A stretch of DNA of 64,000 bases, from positions 310,001 through 374,000 of the forward strand of contig CAKVGZ010000001.1 in assembly GCA_934747765.1 (NCBI GenBank), read 5' to 3'. The stretch is from an uncultured Clostridia bacterium. Lineage in GTDB: Bacteria > Bacillota > Clostridia > Christensenellales > UBA1242. Below, piece by piece: positions 57,279-64,000 of the stretch. Both the position numbers and the translations under genes were made by a program. The notes under the pieces were generated by a model, which was not told where the DNA came from, made no database searches, and was given only the letters and a program-made list of their open reading frames with translations. How positions within the stretch are numbered: position 1 is the stretch's first letter; every line of letters starts with the position of its first letter.

Positions 57279-58810
57279 TTCCAATATTTTTTGTCAAGCG
57301 AACGATATTGAATTGCTTCGGCAATGTGCTGAAACTCTATGTTTTGCTTTCCGTCAAGGTCGGCGATTGTTCGAGCAACTTTGAGAATCCTGTTGTGCGC
57401 TCTTGCAGACAAGTTCAACCTTTCAAAGGCATGTTTTAATAGTTGCTGACTTGTTTCATCAAGATTGCAAAAATTGTTGCACTGATTAACATTCATGCTT
57501 GCATTGGAAAAACACTTTTCGCCTTTAAATCTTTGAAGTTGAATTTCGCGAGCCTTGTCAACTCGTTTTTTTATTTCCTCCGAACATTCTTCATTTGATG
57601 TCTTGTCTGTCAATTCGTCATAGGTGACGTTGTCGACTTCAATCTGCAAGTCAATTCTATCCATAAGTGGGCCGGAAAGTTTTCCTAAATATTTATGAAT
57701 TTGTTGGTCTGTGCATTTGCATTCTCCATTTTTTGAACCAAAATGTCCGCATGGGCATGGGTTCATGCTTGCAATCAAAAGAAAGTTTGCTGGATATGTC
57801 ACAGTTTGTTCCGCACGTGCAACTGTTATTGTTGAATCTTCAAGAGGTTGGCGCAAGGCTTCAATCGACCCGCGACTGTATTCTGGCATTTCATCCAAAA
57901 ACAAAACTCCATTATGTGCAAGACTTATCTCGCCAGGTTTTGCGTGTCTGCCCCCTCCCGTCAAACTGACCAAACTTGCAGTGTGATGAGGGCTTCTGAA
58001 TGGACGTTTGCAAATAATTCCTTCATTGCTGTCAAGCGTTCCTGCAACACTGTGAATTTTTGTCACCTCAAGCGCTTCTTCAAAAGTCATGTTTGGAAGG
58101 ATTGTTGGAAAACATTTTGCAAGCATTGTTTTTCCGCTTCCTGGGGGCCCAATCATCAAAATGTTATGTCCTCCTGCGGCGGCAATTTCAAGAGCACGTT
58201 TTGCACTTGCCTGCCCTTTAACATATTTGAAGTCAAGCCCGCTGGAAGAATTTTTTGAATAATATTCATAACTTGTTGTTTGAACTTTCTCCAAATCTTT
58301 TTGACCTTCAAAAAATTCAAAAAGTTCTTTAAGGTCTTTAACTGGATAAACTTCAATTCCTTCAATGAAGCTTGCTTCTTTTCCATTTTCGTAAGGGATA
58401 ACAAATTTTTTATAACCTTCTTTTCTTGCGGAAATCAAAATTGGCAACACTCCATTAACTCGGCGCAAACTCCCATCAAGCGAAAGTTCACCAATGAAAA
58501 CAATGTCTTTGATTTTTTCTGCTTCCAATTGGCCAGTTGCTGTCAAAATTCCAATTGCAATTGAAACGTCAAAAATTGGACCTTCTTTTTTTGTGTCCGC
58601 CGGTGCAAGATTTACTGTAATTTTGTTAACCGGAAAGTGAAATCCAGAATTACGAATGGCAGATTTAACGCGCTCTTTGCTTTCCTTAATTGCCGTGTCA
58701 CCCAACCCAACAATGTCAAATCCGGGAAGTCCAATGGAAATGTCCAGCTCTGTTGTGACCAAATATCCCTCGATTCCATTAAGGCCATAACTCAAAACTT
58801 TTGATAACAT
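57275..58810 (-). CDS. comM: YifB/ComM family AAA+ ATPase (Mg-chelatase-like)
   Basis: A 511-residue protein. The N-terminal ChlI-like domain (MLSKVLSYGLNGIEGYLVTTELDISIGLPGFDIVGLGDTAIKESKERV) is followed by an AAA+ domain with Walker A MIGPPGSGKTM (about residue 220) and Walker B GVLFLDEMPEYSRG, then a C-terminal Mg-chelatase domain with a cysteine cluster (NPCPCGHFGSKNGECKC). ComM is a helicase that helps branch migration during natural transformation; YifB outside competent bacteria has no proven role. Confidence 0.92.
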   Translation of the reverse strand: MLSKVLSYGLNGIEGYLVTTELDISIGLPGFDIVGLGDTAIKESKERVKSAIRNSGFHFPVNKITVNLAPADTKKEGPIFDVSIAIGILTATGQLEAEKIKDIVFIGELSLDGSLRRVNGVLPILISARKEGYKKFVIPYENGKEASFIEGIEVYPVKDLKELFEFFEGQKDLEKVQTTSYEYYSKNSSSGLDFKYVKGQASAKRALEIAAAGGHNILMIGPPGSGKTMLAKCFPTILPNMTFEEALEVTKIHSVAGTLDSNEGIICKRPFRSPHHTASLVSLTGGGRHAKPGEISLAHNGVLFLDEMPEYSRGSIEALRQPLEDSTITVARAEQTVTYPANFLLIASMNPCPCGHFGSKNGECKCTDQQIHKYLGKLSGPLMDRIDLQIEVDNVTYDELTDKTSNEECSEEIKKRVDKAREIQLQRFKGEKCFSNASMNVNQCNNFCNLDETSQQLLKHAFERLNLSARAHNRILKVARTIADLDGKQNIEFQHIAEAIQYRSLDKKYWK

Positions 58811-58919
58811 AATTTTTCCTTTGTGTGTAATTTTAAGTTAGATTATATAATAAAAAATTCAGCATTCAAAATGATTTAAAAAAATTGTTGAATTTGGTTG
58901 AAAAAATTTGATAAAACAC

Positions 58920-58948
58920 TTGTTTTTTTTTAATTTATATGATATAAA
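58920..58948 (+). promoter_or_regulatory. Promoter of rplS
   Basis: TTGTTT (58920-58925), 17 bp spacer, TATAAA (58943-58948). Transcript would begin near 58955. Confidence 0.6.
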
Positions 58949-58954
58949 TATCTT

Positions 58955-59017
58955 GGCTTCGAGCGGTCCGCTAATTAATTCAATTATGAACGCTATGTTT
59001 AGTAAGGAGGAAAAGCT
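58955..59017 (+). promoter_or_regulatory. Leader of rplS with hairpin, possible L19 autoregulatory element
   Basis: A 63 nt leader holds AGCG-GTC-CGCT, and a second CGCT (in GAACGCTAT) that could pair with the same AGCG instead. Ribosomal protein leaders of this size often bind their own product, and an L19 leader class is known. The match to that class was not checked. Confidence 0.35.
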
Positions 59018-59371
59018 ATGAATATCATCGACACAATCGAAAACGAAAATTTAAGAAAAGACGAAATCGTTCCTTTTAACATTGGCGACACAGTTAAAGT
59101 TTTCGTAAAAATCAAAGAAGGTGATAAACAACGTCTTCAAGGATACGAAGGAGTTGTTATTGCAAAACGCAATGGTTCAGTTCGTGAAACATTCACTGTT
59201 AGAAGAATTTCATACGGAGTTGGCGTTGAAAGAACATTCCCATATCACTCACCTTTGATTGACCATGTTGAAGTCACACGTCGTGGCCGTGCAAGAAGAG
59301 CAAAACTTTACTATTTGCGCGATTTGACAGGTAAAAAAGCAAAAACAAAAGCTGCAAAAGAAAGCAACTAA
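59018..59371 (+). CDS. rplS: Large ribosomal subunit protein bL19
   Basis: A 117-residue protein of normal length with the bL19 core (FNIGDTVKVFVKIKEGDKQRLQGYEGVVIAKRNGSVRETFTVRRISYGVGVERTFPYHSPLIDHVEV, then RRGRARRAKLYYLRDLTGKKAK). It lies at the 30S-50S interface. Strong AAGGAGG before the ATG. In many Bacillota it follows trmD and rimM; here it is alone. Confidence 0.97.
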   Translation: MNIIDTIENENLRKDEIVPFNIGDTVKVFVKIKEGDKQRLQGYEGVVIAKRNGSVRETFTVRRISYGVGVERTFPYHSPLIDHVEVTRRGRARRAKLYYLRDLTGKKAKTKAAKESN

Positions 59372-59375
59372 AAAT

Positions 59376-59403
59376 TTAAACCGCAAAGTTGCGGTTTTTT
59401 TAT
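59376..59403 (+). terminator. Terminator of rplS
   Basis: AACCGCAA-AG-TTGCGGTT followed by six T. Confidence 0.88.
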
Positions 59404-59411
59404 TTTATAAC

Positions 59412-59438
59412 AAAAAAACAACCTGCAAAGGTTGTTTA
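59412..59438 (-). terminator. Terminator of the CBS-domain gene
   Basis: Reverse strand AACAACC-TTTGCA-GGTTGTT followed by seven T. Confidence 0.8.
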
Positions 59439-60161
59439 ATAATTTTCCAAAATTTTATTCAAATTTATAATATCTGCTCCAGTCATAATCCCAATTGGTA
59501 GTTCATTCAAACTTCCACCTTTTGTTATTAAAATTGCAATAAGCTTTCTGTTGTCATTAAATATATTCAACACTTCTTCAATTGTTGCATCTTTCGAAAC
59601 AACATCATAATATTTGGAATTTGTTTGTTTTTGAACAATATCTTCAATTGGCGTTGCTGAAAGATAATCATCAATGTCAACTTTTTTTGTTATCTGTTTT
59701 CCAATTTCGTCAAGTATTCTTTGACCATTTGCAATTCCTATCAGCCCCCCATTTTTATAAACAGGAATATTGCTATATTCAGATGTTGCAATAAGTTCAA
59801 CAACTTCTTTTAACATAACATCATATTGAACACATAACACGTTTTTATCTATGACTGCATCAATTGCTTTTGGTGGTGTTGTTATAAGTTCTGAAATATG
59901 TTCAATATCAGCAACAACGTCATCATGTGGCTCGGCAATAACATATTCATCATTGCTTTGATGGATTATTGCATTTCTAAGTCTGCCATAATCAACAAGT
60001 TCATCTTCATATTTTCTCACAACATAATTAAGAGGCACAGCCTTTCTGACGACCTCAGAAAAACTCATGCTTCTTTTAAAACCATGTTGTACTCTTATTG
60101 CATAATCAATATCATTGTAGGCATTAATAAACCTACGCGCATTGCTTTGGGCTTTTACCAT
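59436..60161 (-). CDS. HEPN-like plus CBS-domain protein
   Basis: A 241-residue soluble protein. The first 75 residues are helical and contain R62-N-A-I-I-H67, the R-x4-H motif of HEPN ribonuclease domains, preceded by a helix with DELVDYGRLRNAI, also typical of HEPN. From about residue 95 two CBS repeats follow (for example SEYSNIPVYKNGGLIGIANG and RKLIAILITKGGSLNELPIGIMTGADI), which bind adenosine nucleotides. A nucleotide-controlled RNA-cleaving or RNA-binding role can be imagined but is not shown. CTAAGGAGAAAC precedes the ATG. Confidence 0.65.
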   Translation of the reverse strand: MVKAQSNARRFINAYNDIDYAIRVQHGFKRSMSFSEVVRKAVPLNYVVRKYEDELVDYGRLRNAIIHQSNDEYVIAEPHDDVVADIEHISELITTPPKAIDAVIDKNVLCVQYDVMLKEVVELIATSEYSNIPVYKNGGLIGIANGQRILDEIGKQITKKVDIDDYLSATPIEDIVQKQTNSKYYDVVSKDATIEEVLNIFNDNRKLIAILITKGGSLNELPIGIMTGADIINLNKILENY

Positions 60162-60213
60162 GTTTCTCCTTAGTATGGAACAAATTAGGTGAAATTAATC
60201 CCCAAATATTATA

Positions 60214-60483
60214 TTACTTATTTTCGCTTTCTGCTTTTTCGAATGCTTTCAAGATTTCTGAAATAACTTGTTCACGTGTTTCAGTGTTGATTGGGTGAAC
60301 AATATCTCTATATTCTCCGTCTGGAGTTTTTCTGCTTGGCATTGAGATGAAATAGCCATCTTTTCCTTCAACGATTTTGATGTCGTGAACAACAAAACAT
60401 TCATCAATTGTCATTGATGCAACTGCTTTGAGTTTGCTCCCATCTTTTTCCACAAGTCTGATTCTTACGTCTGTGATTTTCAA
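60214..60483 (-). CDS. spoVG: Septation/regulatory protein SpoVG
   Basis: An 89-residue SpoVG, typical length, with MKITDVRIRLVEKDGSKLKAVASMTIDECFVVHDIKIVEGKDGYFISMPSRKTPDGEYRDIVHPI. It is a DNA/RNA-binding regulator linked to septation and spore cortex formation. The start is TTG at 60483 (AAAGGCGG about 9 nt upstream), since no ATG is present in frame ahead of the conserved sequence. It stands between the HEPN/CBS gene and the divergent murC. Confidence 0.95.
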   Translation of the reverse strand: MKITDVRIRLVEKDGSKLKAVASMTIDECFVVHDIKIVEGKDGYFISMPSRKTPDGEYRDIVHPINTETREQVISEILKAFEKAESENK

Positions 60484-60597
60484 TTTTTTGTCCGCCTTTT
60501 TTTAAATTTAAGTAAAAACACTTTACTCGAGTTTAAGTTTATCATTTTTAATGAAATTCTCCAAACAATTTTTAACAACTTTTCATACTTTAATAAT

Positions 60598-61905
60598 ATG
60601 AAAAAAATATATTTTATTGGAATTGGCGGAATAAGCATGAGCACTCTTGCCGTTTTTTTGGCAGTTAAGGGAAATGTTGTTTCAGGAAGTGACCTTGCAA
60701 TCAGCGAAAATTTGAAGATATTAGATAACTTTGGAATTACATATAATGTTGGACACGAAGAACAAAACATAAAGTCTTTTAATCCAAATTTGGTTGTTAC
60801 AAATTGTGCAATCTCAGAAGAAAACGAGGAATATCGCTGGGCAAAAGCCAACAAGAAAAAAATTGTCACTCGTTCTGAGATTTTGGGCAAAATAGCCAAA
60901 GATTTCAGAAATGTGATTGCAATATCTGGCACACATGGAAAAACCACCACCACTGCCCTGGTTTCCGAAATTTTTGTTGAAGCAGGATTGAAGCCTTCAG
61001 TTCACATTGGTGGAATTTTAAAACGCACTCAAAGCAATTTTCTTATCGGGGAAAAAAGGTTTTTCATAACCGAAGCGTGTGAATATAAAAACAGCTTTCT
61101 TTCGCTTTCACCAACTGTTGGAGCGGTGCTGAATGTGGAAGAAGACCATCTGGATTTTTTCAAAGACTTATCGGACATAAAATCCAGTTTTAACAAATTT
61201 TTGGAACAATCCAAAATTCAAATCTTCCCAAAAGATGAATTTGTTTATATTTTGAAAAAGAATGGAACAGAAACAACCTACTGCGCACAAAATATAAGAA
61301 AAAATGAAAAAGGTTATGTTTTTTCATTCATGGAAAACAACAATCTGATTGCGTCCATCCAAACCAATTTCATTGGAATTCACAATGTTAAAAACACGCT
61401 TGTTGCATGTGTAATCGCTAAGCTTTACAAAATTAAACCAGCGATATATAAAAAAGCAATCAGAAATTTTTATGGAGTTAAAAGAAGATTCGAAACTGTT
61501 ACAAAAATTGGAAAAACAACCGTAATTCATGATTATGCCCACCATCCAACCGAAATAAGAAAGACAATTGAAGAAGCGAAAGCTTTTGGGAAAGTTTTGA
61601 CTGTTTTTCAGCCCCACACTTTTTCAAGAACAAAAACCTTGTTTTCAGATTTTGAAACTTGTTTTGATTTATCGGATGGCCTGTTTTTAATTAAAACATA
61701 TCCTGCAAGAGAAAAAGAAATTAAGAGTGCAAGTGCCGAGGCATTATACGAAAAAATCAAAGAAAAAAATATGTTCAATTTAACCAAATATTTTGACGAT
61801 TTTGAAAGTGCAAAAAAGGAAATAATTGAGCAAGCCAGTTCTTATGACTGCGTTCTCATTCTTGGGGCTGGAGATATTTGTGACCTTGCTTACTGCCTAA
61901 AATAA
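60598..61905 (+). CDS. murC: UDP-N-acetylmuramate-L-alanine ligase
   Basis: A 435-residue Mur ligase. FIGIGGISMSTLAVFLAVKGNVVSGSDL is the MurC Rossmann signature, followed by the ATP loop ISGTHGKTTTTA (about residues 109-120) and HDYAHHPTEIRKTIE, the MurC form of the C-terminal motif. It adds L-Ala to UDP-MurNAc, the first step of stem peptide synthesis. The sequence before the ATG (CTTTAATAAT) has no Shine-Dalgarno, so a very short leader is possible. The gene is a little shorter than the E. coli enzyme. Confidence 0.96.
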   Translation: MKKIYFIGIGGISMSTLAVFLAVKGNVVSGSDLAISENLKILDNFGITYNVGHEEQNIKSFNPNLVVTNCAISEENEEYRWAKANKKKIVTRSEILGKIAKDFRNVIAISGTHGKTTTTALVSEIFVEAGLKPSVHIGGILKRTQSNFLIGEKRFFITEACEYKNSFLSLSPTVGAVLNVEEDHLDFFKDLSDIKSSFNKFLEQSKIQIFPKDEFVYILKKNGTETTYCAQNIRKNEKGYVFSFMENNNLIASIQTNFIGIHNVKNTLVACVIAKLYKIKPAIYKKAIRNFYGVKRRFETVTKIGKTTVIHDYAHHPTEIRKTIEEAKAFGKVLTVFQPHTFSRTKTLFSDFETCFDLSDGLFLIKTYPAREKEIKSASAEALYEKIKEKNMFNLTKYFDDFESAKKEIIEQASSYDCVLILGAGDICDLAYCLK

Positions 61906-61938
61906 TATAAAAATATATAAATAACACTAAATATCTGT

Positions 61939-61966
61939 TTGACAAAATGCTTTTTTTTGCTAGAAT
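61939..61966 (+). promoter_or_regulatory. Promoter of the flippase-like gene, nearly leaderless
   Basis: TTGACA (61939-61944), 16 bp spacer, TAGAAT (61961-61966). The ATG is 12 nt after the hexamer; the leader would be about 6 nt and has no Shine-Dalgarno. Confidence 0.65.
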
Positions 61967-61978
61967 AGTTTTTGCACT

Positions 61979-63340
61979 ATGAAATTGTTTGACAAGTTTA
62001 AAAGAAAAAAAATAAAAAAAGAGTCAGAAATTGTTTCTGACGATTTGTCAAATGAAAAAAAAGAACCAATCAGCCAAGACGAAAAAAGCAAAGATAAAAG
62101 CGACGAACTCTTGAACATTGAAGCTCCAAGTGAGGAAGCTCAACTTGAAGAAGCCGAAGAAGCGGTTAAAAAACAGGGAACAAAGAAGAAAAAGATTTCA
62201 AGTTTGATTGGAATGCTCATCAACATTGCAGTTGTTGCCGGAATTTTAGCATATCAACTGACACAAGAAAACCTGAAAGTTGCATCATTCTCAACTTTGG
62301 TGTCAAACATAAATTGGGGAATATTTTTGCTTGTTCCTCTGTGTTTTGTTTTGGTTATGTTCCTTGAAACTGCAAAGTTATGGCTCGTTTCTTATAAAAC
62401 CACAAAAACCAACAGGCCAATCTTGGCCTACAAGGTTGCAACTCTTGGCCGATACTATGACAACATAACTCCTCTTGCTTCGGGCGGTCAACCATTTCAG
62501 GTTTATTACATGACAAAACGCGGAATGAGTGGAACCGACGCCCTTTCTGTTTGCATGGGGAAATATGTTATTCAACAAATTGCCTACATTACATTTTCAT
62601 TTATTGTGATGATTTTCAGCATCACAATGACATCATCTGCAGGCGACGTTGGTGGAACAGTTGTCACCGCGTCCAGCTGGATTGGATTTGCTTTGAACGC
62701 GCTTTTAATTTTGATTATTGCATTGATATCAATCAACAAAACAATTGGAAATAAACTTGTTGGCGGAGTTTTGAAACTGCTCCACAAAATGAAGATTGTT
62801 AAAAATTATGAAAAGCAATATGCAAAAATTCAAAAAACTGTTAGCGACTATCAAACCACAATGAAACGTTATGCAAAAGACAAAGGAACTTTCTTTTCAA
62901 TGTTTTTTATATCAGTTTTATATTTGGTGGCGCACTACAGTTTGCCATTCTTAATCCATGCCTCGTTCTATGGTTTCCACTTTGAACTTTATGGCGAAAT
63001 TTTCATATACGTGGTCATGGTTGACCTTGCTGCAAGTTTCTTCCCTCTCCCAGGAGGAACAGGTGCAAGTGAGCTTTCGTTCTCTGTCTTGTTTGCATCT
63101 CTTTTCGGAGTTGAGGGAAATTTATTCTGGGCACTTTTAATTTGGAGATTCTTCACCTATTATATCTACATCATTCAAGGCCTCTGCTTAACAATTTACG
63201 ATTACTTCATTGGAAACAAAAAATTCGAATGGACAAAAAAACGTTGGGCTTTGGAAGCAGAAAGCAGAGAGTTTGAAGAAAAAGAACTGCAAGAATTTGA
63301 AGAATCACTTAAAAAAACAAAAAAGAGGAGTAAAAAATGA
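61979..63340 (+). CDS. Lysylphosphatidylglycerol synthase transmembrane-region (flippase-like, YbhN/UPF0104) protein
   Basis: A 453-residue protein. Residues 1-75 are charged and cytoplasmic; about eight membrane helices follow from residue 78. The motif PLASGGQPFQVYYMTKRGMSG and the LPGGTGASELSFSVLF segment are those of the LPG-synthase membrane domain (UPF0104). No soluble MprF acyltransferase domain is present, so this is the flippase-like part alone; the substrate is unknown. The charged N-terminal extension is unusual. yqeY overlaps its stop by 4 bp. Confidence 0.88.
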   Translation: MKLFDKFKRKKIKKESEIVSDDLSNEKKEPISQDEKSKDKSDELLNIEAPSEEAQLEEAEEAVKKQGTKKKKISSLIGMLINIAVVAGILAYQLTQENLKVASFSTLVSNINWGIFLLVPLCFVLVMFLETAKLWLVSYKTTKTNRPILAYKVATLGRYYDNITPLASGGQPFQVYYMTKRGMSGTDALSVCMGKYVIQQIAYITFSFIVMIFSITMTSSAGDVGGTVVTASSWIGFALNALLILIIALISINKTIGNKLVGGVLKLLHKMKIVKNYEKQYAKIQKTVSDYQTTMKRYAKDKGTFFSMFFISVLYLVAHYSLPFLIHASFYGFHFELYGEIFIYVVMVDLAASFFPLPGGTGASELSFSVLFASLFGVEGNLFWALLIWRFFTYYIYIIQGLCLTIYDYFIGNKKFEWTKKRWALEAESREFEEKELQEFEESLKKTKKRSKK

Positions 63341-63759
63341 TTTTAGACGAAATTAAAAAAGCGAACATCCAAGCGCTTAAAGACAAAGACACAAACGCAA
63401 GAACCATCTATGGAATTGTTTCAAACAAAGCAATGCTTGAAACAATAAAAAAACGTGAAAAAGGCGAAGAACTCTGTGACGCCGATTTGGTTCAAATAAT
63501 TCAAAAAACAATCAAAGAACTCACAGAAGAAGCAGAAAACTACAAAAAAGTTGGAAACTGTGTTGAAGAATCAAACATTTTGCGTCAAAGAGAAATTCTT
63601 GAAAAATATCTTCCAAAGATGATGTCAAATGAAGAGATTAAACAAATTATCTCATCACTCGATGACAAATCAATTGGAAACGTTATGAAATATTTCAAAA
63701 CAAACTATGCTGGAAAATGCGACATGAAAGCAGTCAGCGAAATTGCAAAACAATTTTAG
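63337..63759 (+). CDS. yqeY: GatB/YqeY domain protein
   Basis: A 140-residue protein. The MILDEIKKANIQALKDKDTNARTIYGIVSNKAMLETIKK opening, the EESNILRQREILEKYLPKMMSNEEI stretch and the C-terminal IGNVMKYFKTNYAGKCDMKAVSEIAKQ match YqeY, related to the tail domain of GatB and thought to act with aminoacyl-tRNA metabolism. Role unproven. Coupled to the flippase-like gene by a 4 bp overlap. Confidence 0.9.
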   Translation: MILDEIKKANIQALKDKDTNARTIYGIVSNKAMLETIKKREKGEELCDADLVQIIQKTIKELTEEAENYKKVGNCVEESNILRQREILEKYLPKMMSNEEIKQIISSLDDKSIGNVMKYFKTNYAGKCDMKAVSEIAKQF

Positions 63760-63766
63760 GAGTATA

Positions 63767-64000
63767 ATGAAAGTTTTTTCAATCAGCGATTTACATCTAA
63801 GTTTGAACAATCCCAAGCCAATGAACATTTTCGGACCCGCTTGGGACAATTATGTTGAAACAATTTTTTCTGACTGGAAAGAAAAAGTTGGTCAGGAAGA
63901 TGTTGTTCTGATTGCTGGAGATATAAGTTGGGCTATGAAACTTGAAGATGCAAAAGTTGATTTAGACCTGATCGGAACTCTTCCAGGAAACAAAATTATA
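63767..64000 (+). CDS. Metallophosphoesterase, N-terminal part (3' truncated by window edge)
   Basis: The first 78 residues are visible: MKVFSISDLHLSLNNPKPMN gives the D-x-H metal motif (SDLH) and VVLIAGDISWAM the GD motif of calcineurin-like phosphoesterases. TTTAGGAG overlapping the yqeY stop is the ribosome binding site. The gene is coupled downstream of yqeY. Substrate not known. Confidence 0.85.
   Translation, partial: MKVFSISDLHLSLNNPKPMNIFGPAWDNYVETIFSDWKEKVGQEDVVLIAGDISWAMKLEDAKVDLDLIGTLPGNKII

Noticed and set aside
1..64000. CRISPR array or insertion sequence
   Set aside because: No regularly spaced repeats of 25-40 bp and no transposase frame were seen on reading both strands; the search was by eye.
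1..64000. UGA recoded as an amino acid
   Set aside because: UGA ends several genes (ftsK, shikimate-kinase-like) at the expected place and is absent from conserved frames.

Overview
The window comes from the chromosome of a low-GC, anaerobic, endospore-forming member of the Bacillota, most likely a Clostridia-type lineage. The grounds are: a class III (oxygen-sensitive) ribonucleotide reductase, nrdD-nrdG; a near-complete late sporulation kit (sigK, sigG, spoIIIAA-AH, spoIVB, spoVG, a DacF-type carboxypeptidase, a SpoIIM-like protein); Min division genes; and Bacillus-type housekeeping genes. UGA is used as a stop codon, so the standard code applies. There is no prophage, transposase or CRISPR array; most of the window is dense core genome.

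Layout. 1-4.3 kb: end of minD, minE, sigK (reverse, uninterrupted), then nrdD-nrdG behind two NrdR-box-like sites. 4.3-7.1 kb: a degenerate shikimate-kinase-like gene coupled to transketolase, followed by a cloverleaf-shaped repeat. 7.1-13.6 kb: ftsK/spoIIIE, rimO, pgsA, a short cinA, recA; three copies of a decamer follow recA. 13.6-22.2 kb: alpha/beta hydrolase, membrane-anchored MurF-like ligase, recN, spoIVB, SpoIIM-like, dacF-like, gmk-like and a DUF1540-like gene. 22.2-26.9 kb: rplI, tRNA-Leu, a nucleotidyltransferase-like protein, serS, a tyrosine recombinase, argR. 27.1-28.6 kb: a membrane protein resembling OapA directly downstream of a structured non-coding region of about 610 nt, which I read as OLE RNA. 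28.6-36.6 kb: oxidoreductase, zinc-ribbon protein, RyR-like protein, tRNA-Ser, a membrane-bound PadR-type regulator, rnhA, rny and small hypotheticals. 36.6-43.4 kb: nifS-thiI, pheS-pheT, ku. 43.4-51.8 kb: spoIIIA operon, efp, endonuclease-IV-like gene, truB, nrnA. 51.9-52.2 kb: tRNA-fMet, tRNA-Met, tRNA-Glu. 52.3-57.3 kb: HD protein, two hypotheticals, sigG, the second cloverleaf repeat, lysS, orphan HicB. 57.3-64 kb: yifB/comM, rplS, HEPN/CBS-like protein, spoVG, murC, flippase-like membrane protein, yqeY and the start of a metallophosphoesterase.

The least explained observations are: (i) two intergenic elements at about 6.96 and 55.27 kb that share an outer stem and a junction of three perfect hairpins, with hairpin sequences that differ while pairing is kept; (ii) a probable OLE RNA/OapA locus; (iii) at least eight genes whose -10 box lies 5-12 nt before the start codon without a Shine-Dalgarno, suggesting frequent leaderless or near-leaderless mRNAs; (iv) an over-represented TGCATAGTAC decamer, three copies of which sit 20-21 bp apart behind recA; (v) a hairpin over the sigG ribosome binding site; and (vi) several degenerate enzyme-fold proteins (shikimate-kinase-like, nucleotidyltransferase-like). 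All calls come from reading the sequence; no database search was run.
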